A stretch of DNA of 64,000 nt from Agrobacterium fabrum str. C58. Lineage in GTDB: Bacteria; Pseudomonadota; Alphaproteobacteria; Rhizobiales; Rhizobiaceae. The stretch spans positions 1,431,501 through 1,495,500 of the forward strand of contig NC_003063.2 of assembly GCF_000092025.1 (NCBI RefSeq), read 5' to 3'. The notes under the pieces are model-generated. The model searched no databases. It was not told where the DNA came from and saw only the letters and a list, made by a program, of their open reading frames with translations. Positions 36,774-45,759 of the stretch are shown in pieces. How positions within the stretch are numbered: the stretch's first letter is position 1; every line of letters begins with the position of its first letter. The position numbers and the translations under genes were made by a program.

Positions 36774-37778
36774 TCACACGGAAATAGCCGAGCCTTCGCG
36801 CTCGGTCACAACAGCATCGGCGCTGTCTTTTTCTGCGGGTGCCACGCGGGCCCAGCTGTTCCAGCCGAGACGGGCGGGCGCATCGGACTGGCCGAGGCGG
36901 CAAAAGGGAATGTCCTCCTTTTTCAGGATCACCTGCACATCGAAATGCAGCGCGCTTCCAACGAACAGGCGCGTCAGCGCGAATATTTCCGCAAGCCGCT
37001 TCGATCCGGGCGTCAGGGCCAGATAGTCGGCATAGCCGACGGGGCCGATCACCACCCGGAAGCCGCCGCTCATATCTTCGACAGCGCTTCCTGCCGTCGT
37101 GTTCTGCCCCAGCCTCAGTCCGGAGGCCTGTCCGAGCTGGCTTTGTTCGTGAAGCGGCAAAGCCACCCAGCGCCGCCGAAACTGTTCGACCGTGACCGGA
37201 AGCGCGGTGAACTCGCACAGCATGGAGGTGAGCGCGCTGACATTTCGGTTGCGGCTGGCCAACAGCCCGCTGAAACGCAGAAGTGTGTCTTCGGCAACGC
37301 CGGCCTTCTGTGCCAGTCCCGTCGTCCTGAACCCCGTCAGCGCCAGCAGGGTTTTGCGGAAACCGTTGTCCTGTTCCCTGGCCGACCAGCGCAGGCCCCT
37401 TGCGAGGCGATATTTCTCCGTTGCGGCGACGAAAAGCTCGCTGAACCTTGCCGCGAACAGATTGAAGAAGCTCGCGAGCGCCGCGGAACGATTACGTTCT
37501 TCCCGTTGCAGCAATTCGCCATAGGCCGGCGGCAGCGACCCAAGCGGACCGACGATCGGGGCGAAGGCGGATTTCAGTTCGGCATGGCCGCGCTTTTGAT
37601 TAAAACCGCTGACCGCGAGCGGTGTCGGCTGTGTGCCGCCATGAGCACCGATGACGACCCCGTCATCCGCTGCGACGAATTGGGCAACACGAAACGCGGT
37701 GGTGGGTTCGAAACGGCCGGGATCGTCGCTGAGAAGCGCGGCCTGCCGGTCTTTTATGGTTGGCATTTGCTGGTCCAT
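36774..37778 (-). CDS. tssG: T6SS baseplate protein TssG
   Basis: 334 residues, family-typical length. Characteristic TssG segments are DDPGRFEPTTAFRVAQF near the start, NLFAARFSELFVAATEKYRLARG in the centre, and FVGSALHFDVQVILKKEDIP near the C-terminus. It forms the TssF2-TssG wedge of the baseplate. Start ATG has AGGAGA five bases upstream; nine bases separate it from tssF. Confidence 0.95.
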   Translation of the reverse strand: MDQQMPTIKDRQAALLSDDPGRFEPTTAFRVAQFVAADDGVVIGAHGGTQPTPLAVSGFNQKRGHAELKSAFAPIVGPLGSLPPAYGELLQREERNRSAALASFFNLFAARFSELFVAATEKYRLARGLRWSAREQDNGFRKTLLALTGFRTTGLAQKAGVAEDTLLRFSGLLASRNRNVSALTSMLCEFTALPVTVEQFRRRWVALPLHEQSQLGQASGLRLGQNTTAGSAVEDMSGGFRVVIGPVGYADYLALTPGSKRLAEIFALTRLFVGSALHFDVQVILKKEDIPFCRLGQSDAPARLGWNSWARVAPAEKDSADAVVTEREGSAISV

Positions 37779-37787
37779 CCCGGTCTC

Positions 37788-39569
37788 CTAAAGCAACGGC
37801 CGGTCAGCGGCGCGGGCCGGCCAGCGGGCAATTGGTTTGGAATGGCCACGCATCGTCGCCGTCAGCCGCGTAAAGCTGTTGATCGAGGTGTAAAGCCCGA
37901 AGAAATGGTTGAGGACGCCGGCGAATACAAAGGCCGCAGGCCGTGCGATCAGCGCAGGATCGAACTCCACCGTTATGTCGGTGCCGGGTACCATCGTCGC
38001 GCCGATGCGGGCGTGGGAATTCTGGGCTTCGACCTTGCTGATCGCCTCCACGAGCTGCCGGGTTTCCGGGCTGTCTCTGAAGGAATAAAGCGACAGAATA
38101 TCTTTCAGCGGAGCGCCGCCGCTATCGGTGAGGGAAAGATGGTTGAGGAGAAGATGCGATATCAGCCGCCACTCGCGCGCCGAGCGTTCGTTGACGCGGA
38201 TCGCCGCCGTCGGCGGCATCAGCGCATGGACCGATTTCACCGCTTCATTGCCGGTCGAAAGTTGCAGGAAGGGGTGCCCACCACCAAACGGAAGCTGGCT
38301 CGGCAGCTCGCGGTTGATGCAGAGCGTGTCGATGCTCGCTACCACGTCGAGCGGCCCCAGCGGTCCGCGCTTTTCATCCACGAAGGCGATGTCGGTATCG
38401 GAGGAGCCATCATCGTCGAACCGGCGCTGGATCTGCCAGAACACATTCGCACCATTGTTGCGTTGGGTGCGGCCGAAGAAGGGAGAGGTTTTCTCGCTCT
38501 GCCCGGAACGGCTGGTCAGCTGGACGTCTTCGACCGCGTATATCTCGCGGGTCCGCTGGCGGCGTGCATCCGGCAGCAGGCGGTATTCGGTCCGGGTTCC
38601 ATCTAGGCTGAGCGGTTCGCAGCTTTGCTTGAAGAGGTTGATGACCGGAGACGCGTTCAGCACGAAATCCTTGACCGACACCATGCGCTCAAGCTGCGCA
38701 TCGGCGGCATCCAGGTAGATATAAAGCTCGCAATCACCGCCGCTCCATCTGTGCAGCCCGTCAATATCGAGAAAGAGAAACTTCTGCGGCAGCGCGAAGA
38801 ATTCGGTGAGAAGCCTGTATCCGTCAAAGCTGTTGGCCGGATAGGGCAACATGGCCTGATCGCGAGTGAACCCGGAAGGTCTGAGATTGCCGGCCGGCAG
38901 GAAGATGGCTTCCTTGTCCTCGGAATGACGGGCAAGCGCCATGCCGACGCAATGGTTGGTCAAAAGCTCGTAAAGCGCCGTTGCCTGCTGCCATGCAGCG
39001 GACAGGAAGACCTGGAGTTTCGTCAGTCCCATTTCCGGGAATGTGCCGCCGCGCGGCGCCGTGCTGCGCAGCGAAAGCCGCAGGCAACTGGCAGTGCCGG
39101 CAAAGGATGCCGAAAAAGGCGCGTCGATCGGCTGGCCGGCAAGCGTCGCTGCCGCGATCTGCAGCGGCGCGATCTGCACCTCCTGCGTGGTGCGGAAACG
39201 GCAGCTTTCGCCGCCCACGGGTTCGGCGAGGATTTCGCTGTGACGGGCAAGCGTCTGTACGGTTGCCAGCGCCGGACTCGGAGCGAATTGCACGACGCTC
39301 ATCGAAGGGATCGGCGCAAGATAATGCGGATAGAGCGTTTCCAGCAGGCTGTCTGACAATTCGGGAAATTCGTCGTCCAGCTTTTGGCGCACGCGGGCGG
39401 CGGAATAGGCAAAGCTCTGGATCAGCCGCTCGACATGCGGATCGTCGGCGACATCACCAGTCATGCGCAGCCTGCCAGCGATCTTCGGAAACGCCGCCGC
39501 AAAGCGCGAAGCGCGTTTTCGCAGCGCAAAAAGCTCGTCATTGTATTTTTCGAGGAAGCCGTCAGCCAT
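37788..39569 (-). CDS. tssF: T6SS baseplate protein TssF
   Basis: 593 residues from ATG 39569, where the conserved N-terminus FLEKYNDELFALRKRASRFA begins; longer in-frame extensions would run into tssE. Further TssF hallmarks are DDPHVERLIQSFAYSAARVR and LYPHYLAPIPSMSVVQF. It forms the baseplate wedge with TssG and TssE. Overlaps the tssE stop by 8 bases. Confidence 0.95.
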   Translation of the reverse strand: MADGFLEKYNDELFALRKRASRFAAAFPKIAGRLRMTGDVADDPHVERLIQSFAYSAARVRQKLDDEFPELSDSLLETLYPHYLAPIPSMSVVQFAPSPALATVQTLARHSEILAEPVGGESCRFRTTQEVQIAPLQIAAATLAGQPIDAPFSASFAGTASCLRLSLRSTAPRGGTFPEMGLTKLQVFLSAAWQQATALYELLTNHCVGMALARHSEDKEAIFLPAGNLRPSGFTRDQAMLPYPANSFDGYRLLTEFFALPQKFLFLDIDGLHRWSGGDCELYIYLDAADAQLERMVSVKDFVLNASPVINLFKQSCEPLSLDGTRTEYRLLPDARRQRTREIYAVEDVQLTSRSGQSEKTSPFFGRTQRNNGANVFWQIQRRFDDDGSSDTDIAFVDEKRGPLGPLDVVASIDTLCINRELPSQLPFGGGHPFLQLSTGNEAVKSVHALMPPTAAIRVNERSAREWRLISHLLLNHLSLTDSGGAPLKDILSLYSFRDSPETRQLVEAISKVEAQNSHARIGATMVPGTDITVEFDPALIARPAAFVFAGVLNHFFGLYTSINSFTRLTATMRGHSKPIARWPARAADRPLL

Positions 39570-40071
39570 TCGTCGCCTCCACCAAGAAACGTTGCGTGGA
39601 CGGATCGATGCGGGATTCAAAGCTGATCGGCGGCATGCCTTCCTGAAGACGGAAGCTTGCCTGTATGCGCATGCGAAGCGCCCGGTCGCCATCCGTGCGG
39701 TTTTTCAGGATCGTCACATGCACATCGGCAAGGCGGGTTTCGAACAGGGAAATCCGCCGCTCGATGCTGCGTGCGAGCTGCGCCTTGGAGGCATCCGTCA
39801 CCAGATTGGCCGAAAGAATGCCGTCCACGCCATAGCTCACCAGCGCATCTGCCAATTCCTTCAAAACGGCTGGCGGTCCGGCGGGGTTGCGGCGGGTATT
39901 GAGCAATGCCTCGAGATCGCGGCGGATCACCTCGCGCATCTCGCTGGCCTGATCCTTCAGACTGACGAGCATATCCGTTTCCGCGTCCGGCGCGTCATCG
40001 AGCAGCCGGTCCAGAATGGAGCGCGACAGCGTCCTTTGCCGTGCGCGATATTGCTCCAGCGGATCAACCAC
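39562..40071 (-). CDS. tssE: T6SS baseplate gp25-like protein TssE
   Basis: 169 residues from GTG 40071, which overlaps the tagJ stop by 8 bases and has AAGG upstream; no nearby ATG gives a sensible N-terminus. The start (VDPLEQYRARQRTLSRSILD) and the gp25 core (REVIRRDLEALLNTRR, then YGVDGILSANL) match the family, including the conserved RxLxxLLNTRR element. It nucleates sheath assembly on the baseplate. Confidence 0.92.
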   Translation of the reverse strand: MVDPLEQYRARQRTLSRSILDRLLDDAPDAETDMLVSLKDQASEMREVIRRDLEALLNTRRNPAGPPAVLKELADALVSYGVDGILSANLVTDASKAQLARSIERRISLFETRLADVHVTILKNRTDGDRALRMRIQASFRLQEGMPPISFESRIDPSTQRFLVEATNG

Positions 40072-40888
40072 GGGCGATCTGCCTTTCTTCGTCGGACAGG
40101 GCGGAAAGCGCGCCAATCTCGTGAAACGGCACCACATCGTCGCCAATCAGGAGGCAGCGCTGTCCAAAGCCCGTCGCCAGCGGCTGGTCGTCTTCACTCC
40201 AGCGGGTTTCCCGGCCGAGAAGGAGACAGACATCATCTCCCGCGCCATGATAGATCGCCGGAAGCAGCACGGATGCGATCGCGCCGTCACGCAAAGTCAG
40301 TTCGGCGCCTCGAAAGGCCAGATCACGCGGGCGGCTCATGGGGTCGATGCTGAGACTCTCGATGCGCCCGTAATCGATCCAGAGGTAGCGGCCGCCATTG
40401 GTCAGGACCTCCAGCGCATGCGGAACCCGGTCGTCCAGATCGCGGATGTCGCCGGCGCTCCTGCCATCGTGGCCGATCGGCACATTGCCGCGTTTTTCGT
40501 CGAGTTCAGCCAGTGCGGTTCTGGCAGTACCCGCGTCGCCGCTGCGTGCGGCAATATTCGCCCGGATGGCCAGCTGATCGAGCTCGGAGGGACCGCCGGG
40601 AAAATCCGGCACCGCGCCGGTTTCGAACCACGCATTGCGTGCAGCCATGGCGCGCAGCTGGTGGCGAAAGAGGGAAAAGCCAACGCTGTCCTGCGGCGAA
40701 AATGTTGCGGCCAGATTGCATTGCGCATCGGCCTTTTCATAGTCACCGGCAAGGACCAGCAGGTCGATGTAGAAATGGCGGCCACCCTTGTCGGTCGGCT
40801 TTGCTTTAACATGGTCCCGCGCGAGCCCGATTGCGTCTTGCAGCTGGTTATCGTCCAGGAGGCGGGAAATATCGTCGCGCAGCGTCAT
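40064..40888 (-). CDS. tagJ: T6SS accessory protein TagJ (ImpE)
   Basis: 274 residues, ImpE family. The N-terminal TPR-like part starts ISRLLDDNQLQDAIGLARD and contains LLVLAGDYEKADAQCNLA. The C-terminal SciE/ImpE domain has GGRYLWIDYGRIESLSI and RPRDLAFRGAELTLRDG. In other species TagJ binds the TssB sheath N-terminus and aids sheath function. Its stop overlaps the tssE start; it begins just inside the tssC41 stop. Confidence 0.92.
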   Translation of the reverse strand: MTLRDDISRLLDDNQLQDAIGLARDHVKAKPTDKGGRHFYIDLLVLAGDYEKADAQCNLAATFSPQDSVGFSLFRHQLRAMAARNAWFETGAVPDFPGGPSELDQLAIRANIAARSGDAGTARTALAELDEKRGNVPIGHDGRSAGDIRDLDDRVPHALEVLTNGGRYLWIDYGRIESLSIDPMSRPRDLAFRGAELTLRDGAIASVLLPAIYHGAGDDVCLLLGRETRWSEDDQPLATGFGQRCLLIGDDVVPFHEIGALSALSDEERQIARG

Positions 40889-42279
40889 GCGGATATCCTT
40901 TGCGGCTCGGCCGAAGACCGGGATGCGGCGGCGGGCGGCATCATGGTTTCGGCAATGAGGTGGAAGCTCGTGGAGACGTCATCGAGCTGGAAATGCGGCT
41001 GGAGGCGCACGGTGCAGGAGAATGTCCCCGGCTTGCCGGGAACCTCGAAGACATTGATCCCGGCAGAGCGCAGCGGATAGCGCGTGCGCAACGACGCTTC
41101 CGCATCGTCATTGCCGAGCGTGTAGGAAGAGAGCCAGCTTTCCAGCTTGCGCTCGATCGTCGTGGCATCGCTCAGCTGGCCGATGTCATCACGCATGATG
41201 ACCTTGAGATAATGCGAGAACCGGGAGGCGCACAGCACATATTGCAGCATCGCGGCAAGGCGGGCGTTCTGCCTCGCCGCTTCGGTGGAATAATGGCCGG
41301 GTGCATGCAGGGACTGGTTGGCGTTGAAGATTGCCATGCCGGAAAGATAGGTGGTGGAGACGGGCACGATGCCGAGATCGGAAAACTGCTGTTCCTGTCC
41401 CGTCGTCAGTTGCACCTCGACGGGCGGCTGGGCGGAAAGACCGTTGCTCTCGATGCCGAGATCGAACGGCGGCAATTGCCGGGGCGAGAGCATGCCGCCA
41501 TCCACCGCATCCTGCGTCACACCGCGCAGATCCGCAAACCAGCCGGAATCGACGAAGTTGCGCACGACCACGGTCGCAAAGGCGAAGGCGGCATTACCCC
41601 AGAGCAGTGTCTCGCCGCTTTCCGCCACATGTTCGCGGAATGGAAACCCGTCATCGCGTCCACGCGCATAGGGCCTGTAGGGAGAGCGCAGCAAAACACG
41701 CGGCGCGACAAGGCCGACGAAGCGAGAATCATCGCGGGCGCGAAGCGCATTCCAGCGAAGCCGAGATTTCTCCTGCTTCAGCGAGGAAAAGTCATGAACC
41801 CGGCTGAGTTCGGAAAAATCCTGCAGGCCGACGGCGGAAGGTGCGGCTGCCGCCACGAAGGGGCAGAAGGCCGCAGCGGCCACCATGCCGATCTGCGACA
41901 GCGTGGTGATGGAATCTGCACCCTGAAGATCATCGGGAGAAAAGGCGTAGTCACCGATCATCAAGCCCACCGGTTCGCCGCCGGGCATGCCGAATTCGCG
42001 GTTATAGACGACTTCGAAAAGATGGCTCTGGTCGAAGTCGGTGGCGCGTTCCGTGTTCCGGGCAAGGTCGCGCCAGCTGGCGTTCAGCAGTTTCACCTTC
42101 ACGTCGGTGCTGCGGCCCGCTTCGCGCACGACCATGGCGAGCCCGCGCCATCTCCCCTCCATCGCCTGAAAATCGGGATGGTGGAGAATGGCGTTCACCT
42201 GGCCGGTCAGCGCCTCATCGATGAGGGCGATGAGCTGGTCGGCGAAAATGCGGGCGTCCGGAAAGGACTGATGCGCCAT
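40885..42279 (-). CDS. tssC41: T6SS sheath protein TssC paralog (TssC41/ImpD)
   Basis: 464 residues from ATG 42279, with GGAG seven bases upstream. A TssC/VipB-family protein: FQAMEGRWRGLAMVVREAG and FGMPGGEPVGLMIGDYAFS near the N-terminus, LRWNALRARDDSRFVGLVAPRVL in the middle, and ASRFSHYLKVIMRDDIG near the C-terminus. It is clearly diverged from the second TssC encoded just upstream, so the locus has two sheath large-subunit genes, as reported for A. tumefaciens. Confidence 0.95.
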   Translation of the reverse strand: MAHQSFPDARIFADQLIALIDEALTGQVNAILHHPDFQAMEGRWRGLAMVVREAGRSTDVKVKLLNASWRDLARNTERATDFDQSHLFEVVYNREFGMPGGEPVGLMIGDYAFSPDDLQGADSITTLSQIGMVAAAAFCPFVAAAAPSAVGLQDFSELSRVHDFSSLKQEKSRLRWNALRARDDSRFVGLVAPRVLLRSPYRPYARGRDDGFPFREHVAESGETLLWGNAAFAFATVVVRNFVDSGWFADLRGVTQDAVDGGMLSPRQLPPFDLGIESNGLSAQPPVEVQLTTGQEQQFSDLGIVPVSTTYLSGMAIFNANQSLHAPGHYSTEAARQNARLAAMLQYVLCASRFSHYLKVIMRDDIGQLSDATTIERKLESWLSSYTLGNDDAEASLRTRYPLRSAGINVFEVPGKPGTFSCTVRLQPHFQLDDVSTSFHLIAETMMPPAAASRSSAEPQRISA

Positions 42280-42333
42280 GAGCGGGCTCCGGTGATGAAC
42301 GGGGCCGGGGTGGCTGATCACCCCGGTCCGTGC

Positions 42334-43815
42334 TCAGTTCTTGGACGGAATACGGGCGACCATGCGCAGCGAGGTCGTCAGTTCTTCCATCTGCAACCAG
42401 GGCCGCATCCATGCGACCGCGTTGTAGGCGCCGGGTTTGCCGGGCACTTCCTGCACGGTCACCTTGGCATCGCGCAGTGGATACTTCGCCCGGCTTTCTT
42501 CGCCCGCTTCGTCATTGGCGTTGACGTAGTTGGCGATCCAGCGGTTGAGCCAGACTTCGCAGTCGGACGCTTCCATGAAGGAGCCGATCTTGTCGCGGCC
42601 CATCACCTTGAGATAATGCGCGAAGCGCGAGGTCGCCATGATATAGGGCAGGCGGGCGGAAACGGCGGCGTTGGCCGTAGCTTCCGGCTTGTCGTAAAGC
42701 TTCGGTTTGTGTGCGGTCTGGGCACCGAAGAACACCGCATAATCCGTGTTCTTGTAGTGGCAGAGCGGCAGGAAGCCGAGCTTGCCGAGTTCCGCATCGC
42801 GGCGGTCGGTGATGCCCACTTCGGTCGGGCATTTCAGGTCCAGATCGCCGTCATCGCTGGAGAAGACGTGCATGGGCAGGTTTTCCACCCGGCCGCCATT
42901 TTCCGCACCGCGGATCGCCGTGCACCAGCCGCTCTTTGCAAAAGCCTCGGTTAGCTTGGTGCCCATGACGTAGGCGGCGTTCATCCAGCAATATTCGTCA
43001 TGCTGCAGATCGCCATTCACCGCGCCCCTGGTTTCGTCATAGGCGAAATCATCGACGGGGTTGGTCTTTGGACCATAGGGCATGCGGGCCAGCACACGCG
43101 GCAAGGCGAGCGTAACGAAACGGGAATCGTCGCTTTCGCGGAAGCTGCGCCACTTGGCATATTCCACCGTATCGAAAATTTTCTCCAGATCACGCGGACG
43201 GGCGAGGTCGCGATAGTCCTCGAAACCGAACATGTGCGGGCTGGCGGCCGAGATGAACGGCGCGAAAGCCGCCGCCGCGATCGATGAGACGCCCTGCAGC
43301 AGCTGTACGTCATCGAAGGAATTGCCGAATTCGTAATCACCGATGATGGCGCCGAGCGGTTCGCCGCCAGGCGTGCCGAATTCGTCTTCGTAGATCGCCT
43401 TGAAGAGGCGGGACTGATCGAATTCGACGGCTTTTTCCAGATCGCGCGCCAGTTCACGCTTGCCGGCGTTCATGACACGGATCTTGAGGTTCACGCTCGT
43501 CTCGGAATTTTTGACGAGATAGTTGAGCCCGCGCCAGGTGCCTTCCAGCTTGGCGAATTCCGGCGCCTGCATGATGGCAGCGAGCTGCTCGGAAATCGTC
43601 CGGTCCAGCTCGGCGATCGCGTGATTGAGGGTGACCGTGAGGTTGCGGTCATATTTGACCGTTCCCTTCAGGGCCTGATCGGTCAGCGTGCGCAAGAGGT
43701 TCTGCGCGCGATCCGGTTCGGTCTGGCGGGTTGCGGAAACCACCTTGGACAGCAGTCCCTGATTTTCGGCGGTCGTTGCCTGTGCTTCGCTTTTCAGCAG
43801 GCTTTCAGCGCTCAT
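42334..43815 (-). CDS. tssC40: T6SS sheath large subunit TssC (TssC40/ImpC)
   Basis: 493 residues. Canonical TssC: FAKLEGTWRGLNYLVKNSE, FGTPGGEPLGAIIGDYEF, WRSFRESDDSRFVTLALPRVL, and ATSRFAHYLKVMGRDKIG near the C-terminus. With TssB it polymerises into the contractile sheath, which ClpV disassembles. Strong GGAAGGA ribosome site. It is followed 54 bases later by its paralog and preceded by tssB across a 93-base spacer with small hairpins. Confidence 0.96.
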   Translation of the reverse strand: MSAESLLKSEAQATTAENQGLLSKVVSATRQTEPDRAQNLLRTLTDQALKGTVKYDRNLTVTLNHAIAELDRTISEQLAAIMQAPEFAKLEGTWRGLNYLVKNSETSVNLKIRVMNAGKRELARDLEKAVEFDQSRLFKAIYEDEFGTPGGEPLGAIIGDYEFGNSFDDVQLLQGVSSIAAAAFAPFISAASPHMFGFEDYRDLARPRDLEKIFDTVEYAKWRSFRESDDSRFVTLALPRVLARMPYGPKTNPVDDFAYDETRGAVNGDLQHDEYCWMNAAYVMGTKLTEAFAKSGWCTAIRGAENGGRVENLPMHVFSSDDGDLDLKCPTEVGITDRRDAELGKLGFLPLCHYKNTDYAVFFGAQTAHKPKLYDKPEATANAAVSARLPYIMATSRFAHYLKVMGRDKIGSFMEASDCEVWLNRWIANYVNANDEAGEESRAKYPLRDAKVTVQEVPGKPGAYNAVAWMRPWLQMEELTTSLRMVARIPSKN

Positions 43816-43908
43816 GTTTCAGTCCTTCCACATGCGGCTTTGAAAATGCCGCTTGAACAGTTGAAGCCCCGCAGGGCCGTTCGGGGAGGTTTTCCTCCGC
43901 ACAGGCGA

Positions 43909-44418
43909 TTATTCGCTCGCGCCGTTCTTTTCCTTCAGTTCGGAAACCAGCGTTGCGAGGTCGGTCTTGTTCTGCAGAATATCTTCCAGCATCCGTTCCA
44001 GATCTTCCGAACGGTCGGCCTTTGAAAGCAGATCGCGCAGCTCGTTGCGGGCATCCAGAAGCGCCTTGAGCGCCGGAACCTGCTGCACAACGGCGCCGGG
44101 TTCGAAATCGTCCATGCTTTCGAACTTCAGGTTGACCTGCATGTCCGTGCCGTCTTTCTGCAGCGTGTTGGCAACGGAAATGTTGAGGCCCGGCGTCATG
44201 CGGCGCATGACTTCGTCGAAATTGTCGCGGTCGATCTGAACGAATTTGCGTTCACCGAACGGCTTGAGCGGCTGGGTGGGATTGCCGGAGAAATCACCGA
44301 GCACGCCGACTACGAAAGGCAGTTCCTTGACCACCATCGCGCCTTCGGTTTCGACTTCGTATTTAATGTGAACGCGTGGTTTGCGAACCCGCTCCAGCTT
44401 TTCATGTACACTTGCCAT
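43909..44418 (-). CDS. tssB: T6SS sheath small subunit TssB
   Basis: 169 residues from ATG 44418, which has AAGGAGG at ideal spacing. TssB/VipA family: [20 protein letters not shown] at the start, [32 protein letters not shown], and a C-terminal helical segment rich in Leu/Glu/Lys. It partners TssC in the sheath. Confidence 0.96.
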   Translation of the reverse strand: MASVHEKLERVRKPRVHIKYEVETEGAMVVKELPFVVGVLGDFSGNPTQPLKPFGERKFVQIDRDNFDEVMRRMTPGLNISVANTLQKDGTDMQVNLKFESMDDFEPGAVVQQVPALKALLDARNELRDLLSKADRSEDLERMLEDILQNKTDLATLVSELKEKNGASE

Positions 44419-44483
44419 TTCAACCTCCTTGATGCCCCTTGGCATAGATGACTGTTGCGGGACGGCGTCTCGTCCCGAGTTGC

Positions 44484-45539
44484 TTATTTCCCGTTATTGT
44501 CTCCGCCGGGTTTGATGCCGGCGGCCGTCAGAACGGCGTTTCGGGCCTGCGTTTCCGGCAGAAGCTCGGCCAGCAGTTCCGAGAAATCCATGCGCCCCCT
44601 GCGAACCAGCGTTTCGATGGAGAGCGAGATCGGTGAATGCGGTTCGGTTCGGCGAAAGTAACGCGCAACCGAAAGAAGAGTTTCAAACGCCTCATCGCGC
44701 GAAGATATGCCTTCCGGGGATGCCGGGGATGTCCGCGCGGCCGACTGCCCGCTTTCATCGGTGCCCGCAGCAATGGCCGGCGTCTGTTCGACCGGTGCCG
44801 GTTCCTGGTCGCGCCCACCCAGCGTGCGAATTGCCGCGGCCGCTTCGATAAGCGTGTTGCGGATATTGGAGCTCGGGGGGGCGGCCTGGCCGCAACGTTC
44901 GGAAAGAACGGCGGTAATGGCGTCAAACGAGGAGAGACAGGTATTCACCGCTGCCAGATGGGAAGACATGGCGGCAACACCGGCCTCGGAGGCTATCCGG
45001 TACAGTTCTTCGCGGCGTTTGCTCTCGTTCGGCCGCTGCGCCAGCTGGAAATCCCAGAGACTGTGTTCTCCGAATTTGCCTCCGGGGATCAGCGATGCCA
45101 GCCTGAGTGGCTGAACAAGTGTTCCCTCGCTGCCAATGCCATTCAATCCCGCAAAAGGTGCAAATTTTTCTTCGTCATTATCGTCGCTGATCGAGCGCAA
45201 TGAGTCCCAGTGGTTGTAAAAAAGATCACCACAAAGCTCGTAGATTTCGCGCAGTCCATGGAAGCCGCGAAGTCGCAGGCTTGCTTCCGCAAGCCATGCC
45301 AATATTTCAACATCCTTGCTTTCGGAATATATAATCTGCAATCCAAGATTGCTGACACTGTCCCAGCTACTGGAGATCTTCAGGTTATCCTGAGGGGAGG
45401 CGGCCCGCTCTTCTGCGCGTGCCTGGTTTCTTTCGTCCTTAATTCTATAGTATATTTCACGCGTTCTTGAATCGTTGCGGATATTATCTCCGCAATTCCC
45501 CAAAAACTCTATATCTCTTTTAACATGCTGTGTATCCAA
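44484..45539 (-). CDS. tssA: T6SS cap/assembly protein TssA (ImpA)
   Basis: 351 residues from TTG 45539, preceded by a GGGGAT ribosome-like site; no ATG is available upstream before an in-frame stop. The N-terminal ImpA_N region ([39 protein letters not shown], in part) is typical. The C-terminus ([20 protein letters not shown], then [13 protein letters not shown]) carries the family signature FRRTEPHSP. TssA primes and caps the tube and sheath. It is the first gene of the 14-gene minus-strand operon. Confidence 0.92.
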   Translation of the reverse strand: MDTQHVKRDIEFLGNCGDNIRNDSRTREIYYRIKDERNQARAEERAASPQDNLKISSSWDSVSNLGLQIIYSESKDVEILAWLAEASLRLRGFHGLREIYELCGDLFYNHWDSLRSISDDNDEEKFAPFAGLNGIGSEGTLVQPLRLASLIPGGKFGEHSLWDFQLAQRPNESKRREELYRIASEAGVAAMSSHLAAVNTCLSSFDAITAVLSERCGQAAPPSSNIRNTLIEAAAAIRTLGGRDQEPAPVEQTPAIAAGTDESGQSAARTSPASPEGISSRDEAFETLLSVARYFRRTEPHSPISLSIETLVRRGRMDFSELLAELLPETQARNAVLTAAGIKPGGDNNGK

Positions 45540-45759
45540 GAGTAGTCTATCCCCAGAAAATAGTAATGGATTTTTTGTAGTTACTTCCCTTACGTGAGGC
45601 TATTAATCAGACAGACTTATTCAAAATGTGTCTAAATTGTGGCGTCTACTCCCTAATCTAATCTGATAAAAAATAAACTTCGGGGTGGACAACCCGGTTT
45701 CATCATCATAGTTATTCCACGTCACGTTGTGGAATGAACCCGGGCAGGAGGCTCATTGC
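45540..45759. promoter_or_regulatory. Divergent promoter region of the imp (minus) and hcp (plus) T6SS operons
   Basis: 220 bases between tssA and clpV, clearly AT-richer than the flanking genes over 45560-45680. A weak sigma-70-like pair, TTGTGG with 16-base spacing to TAATCT, points towards clpV. Near clpV there is a nested inverted repeat: ATTCCAC (45714-45720) / GTGGAAT (45729-45735), enclosed by CCGGTT (45694-45699) / AACCCGG (45737-45743, one extra base). In A. tumefaciens both operons are activated by acid through ExoR-ChvG/ChvI. No binding box is claimed here. Confidence 0.6.

Noticed and set aside
35946..38606. Very long plus-strand open frame (over 880 codons) across fha, tssG and tssF
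   Set aside because: It is antisense to three well-recognised T6SS genes, encodes an Arg/Pro/Ala-rich sequence with no domain, and has no ribosome site. High-GC codon bias on the true strand removes stops from this frame.
40831..42954. 707-codon plus-strand open frame opposite tssC genes
   Set aside because: Antisense to two clear TssC-family genes, with repetitive Gly/His/Arg composition typical of a shadow frame.
43816..43908. Terminator inside the imp operon between tssB and tssC40
   Set aside because: Small hairpins (GGAGG-A4-CCTCC and GCGGC/GCCGC) occur, but without T-tracts, and the downstream genes are essential parts of the same machine.
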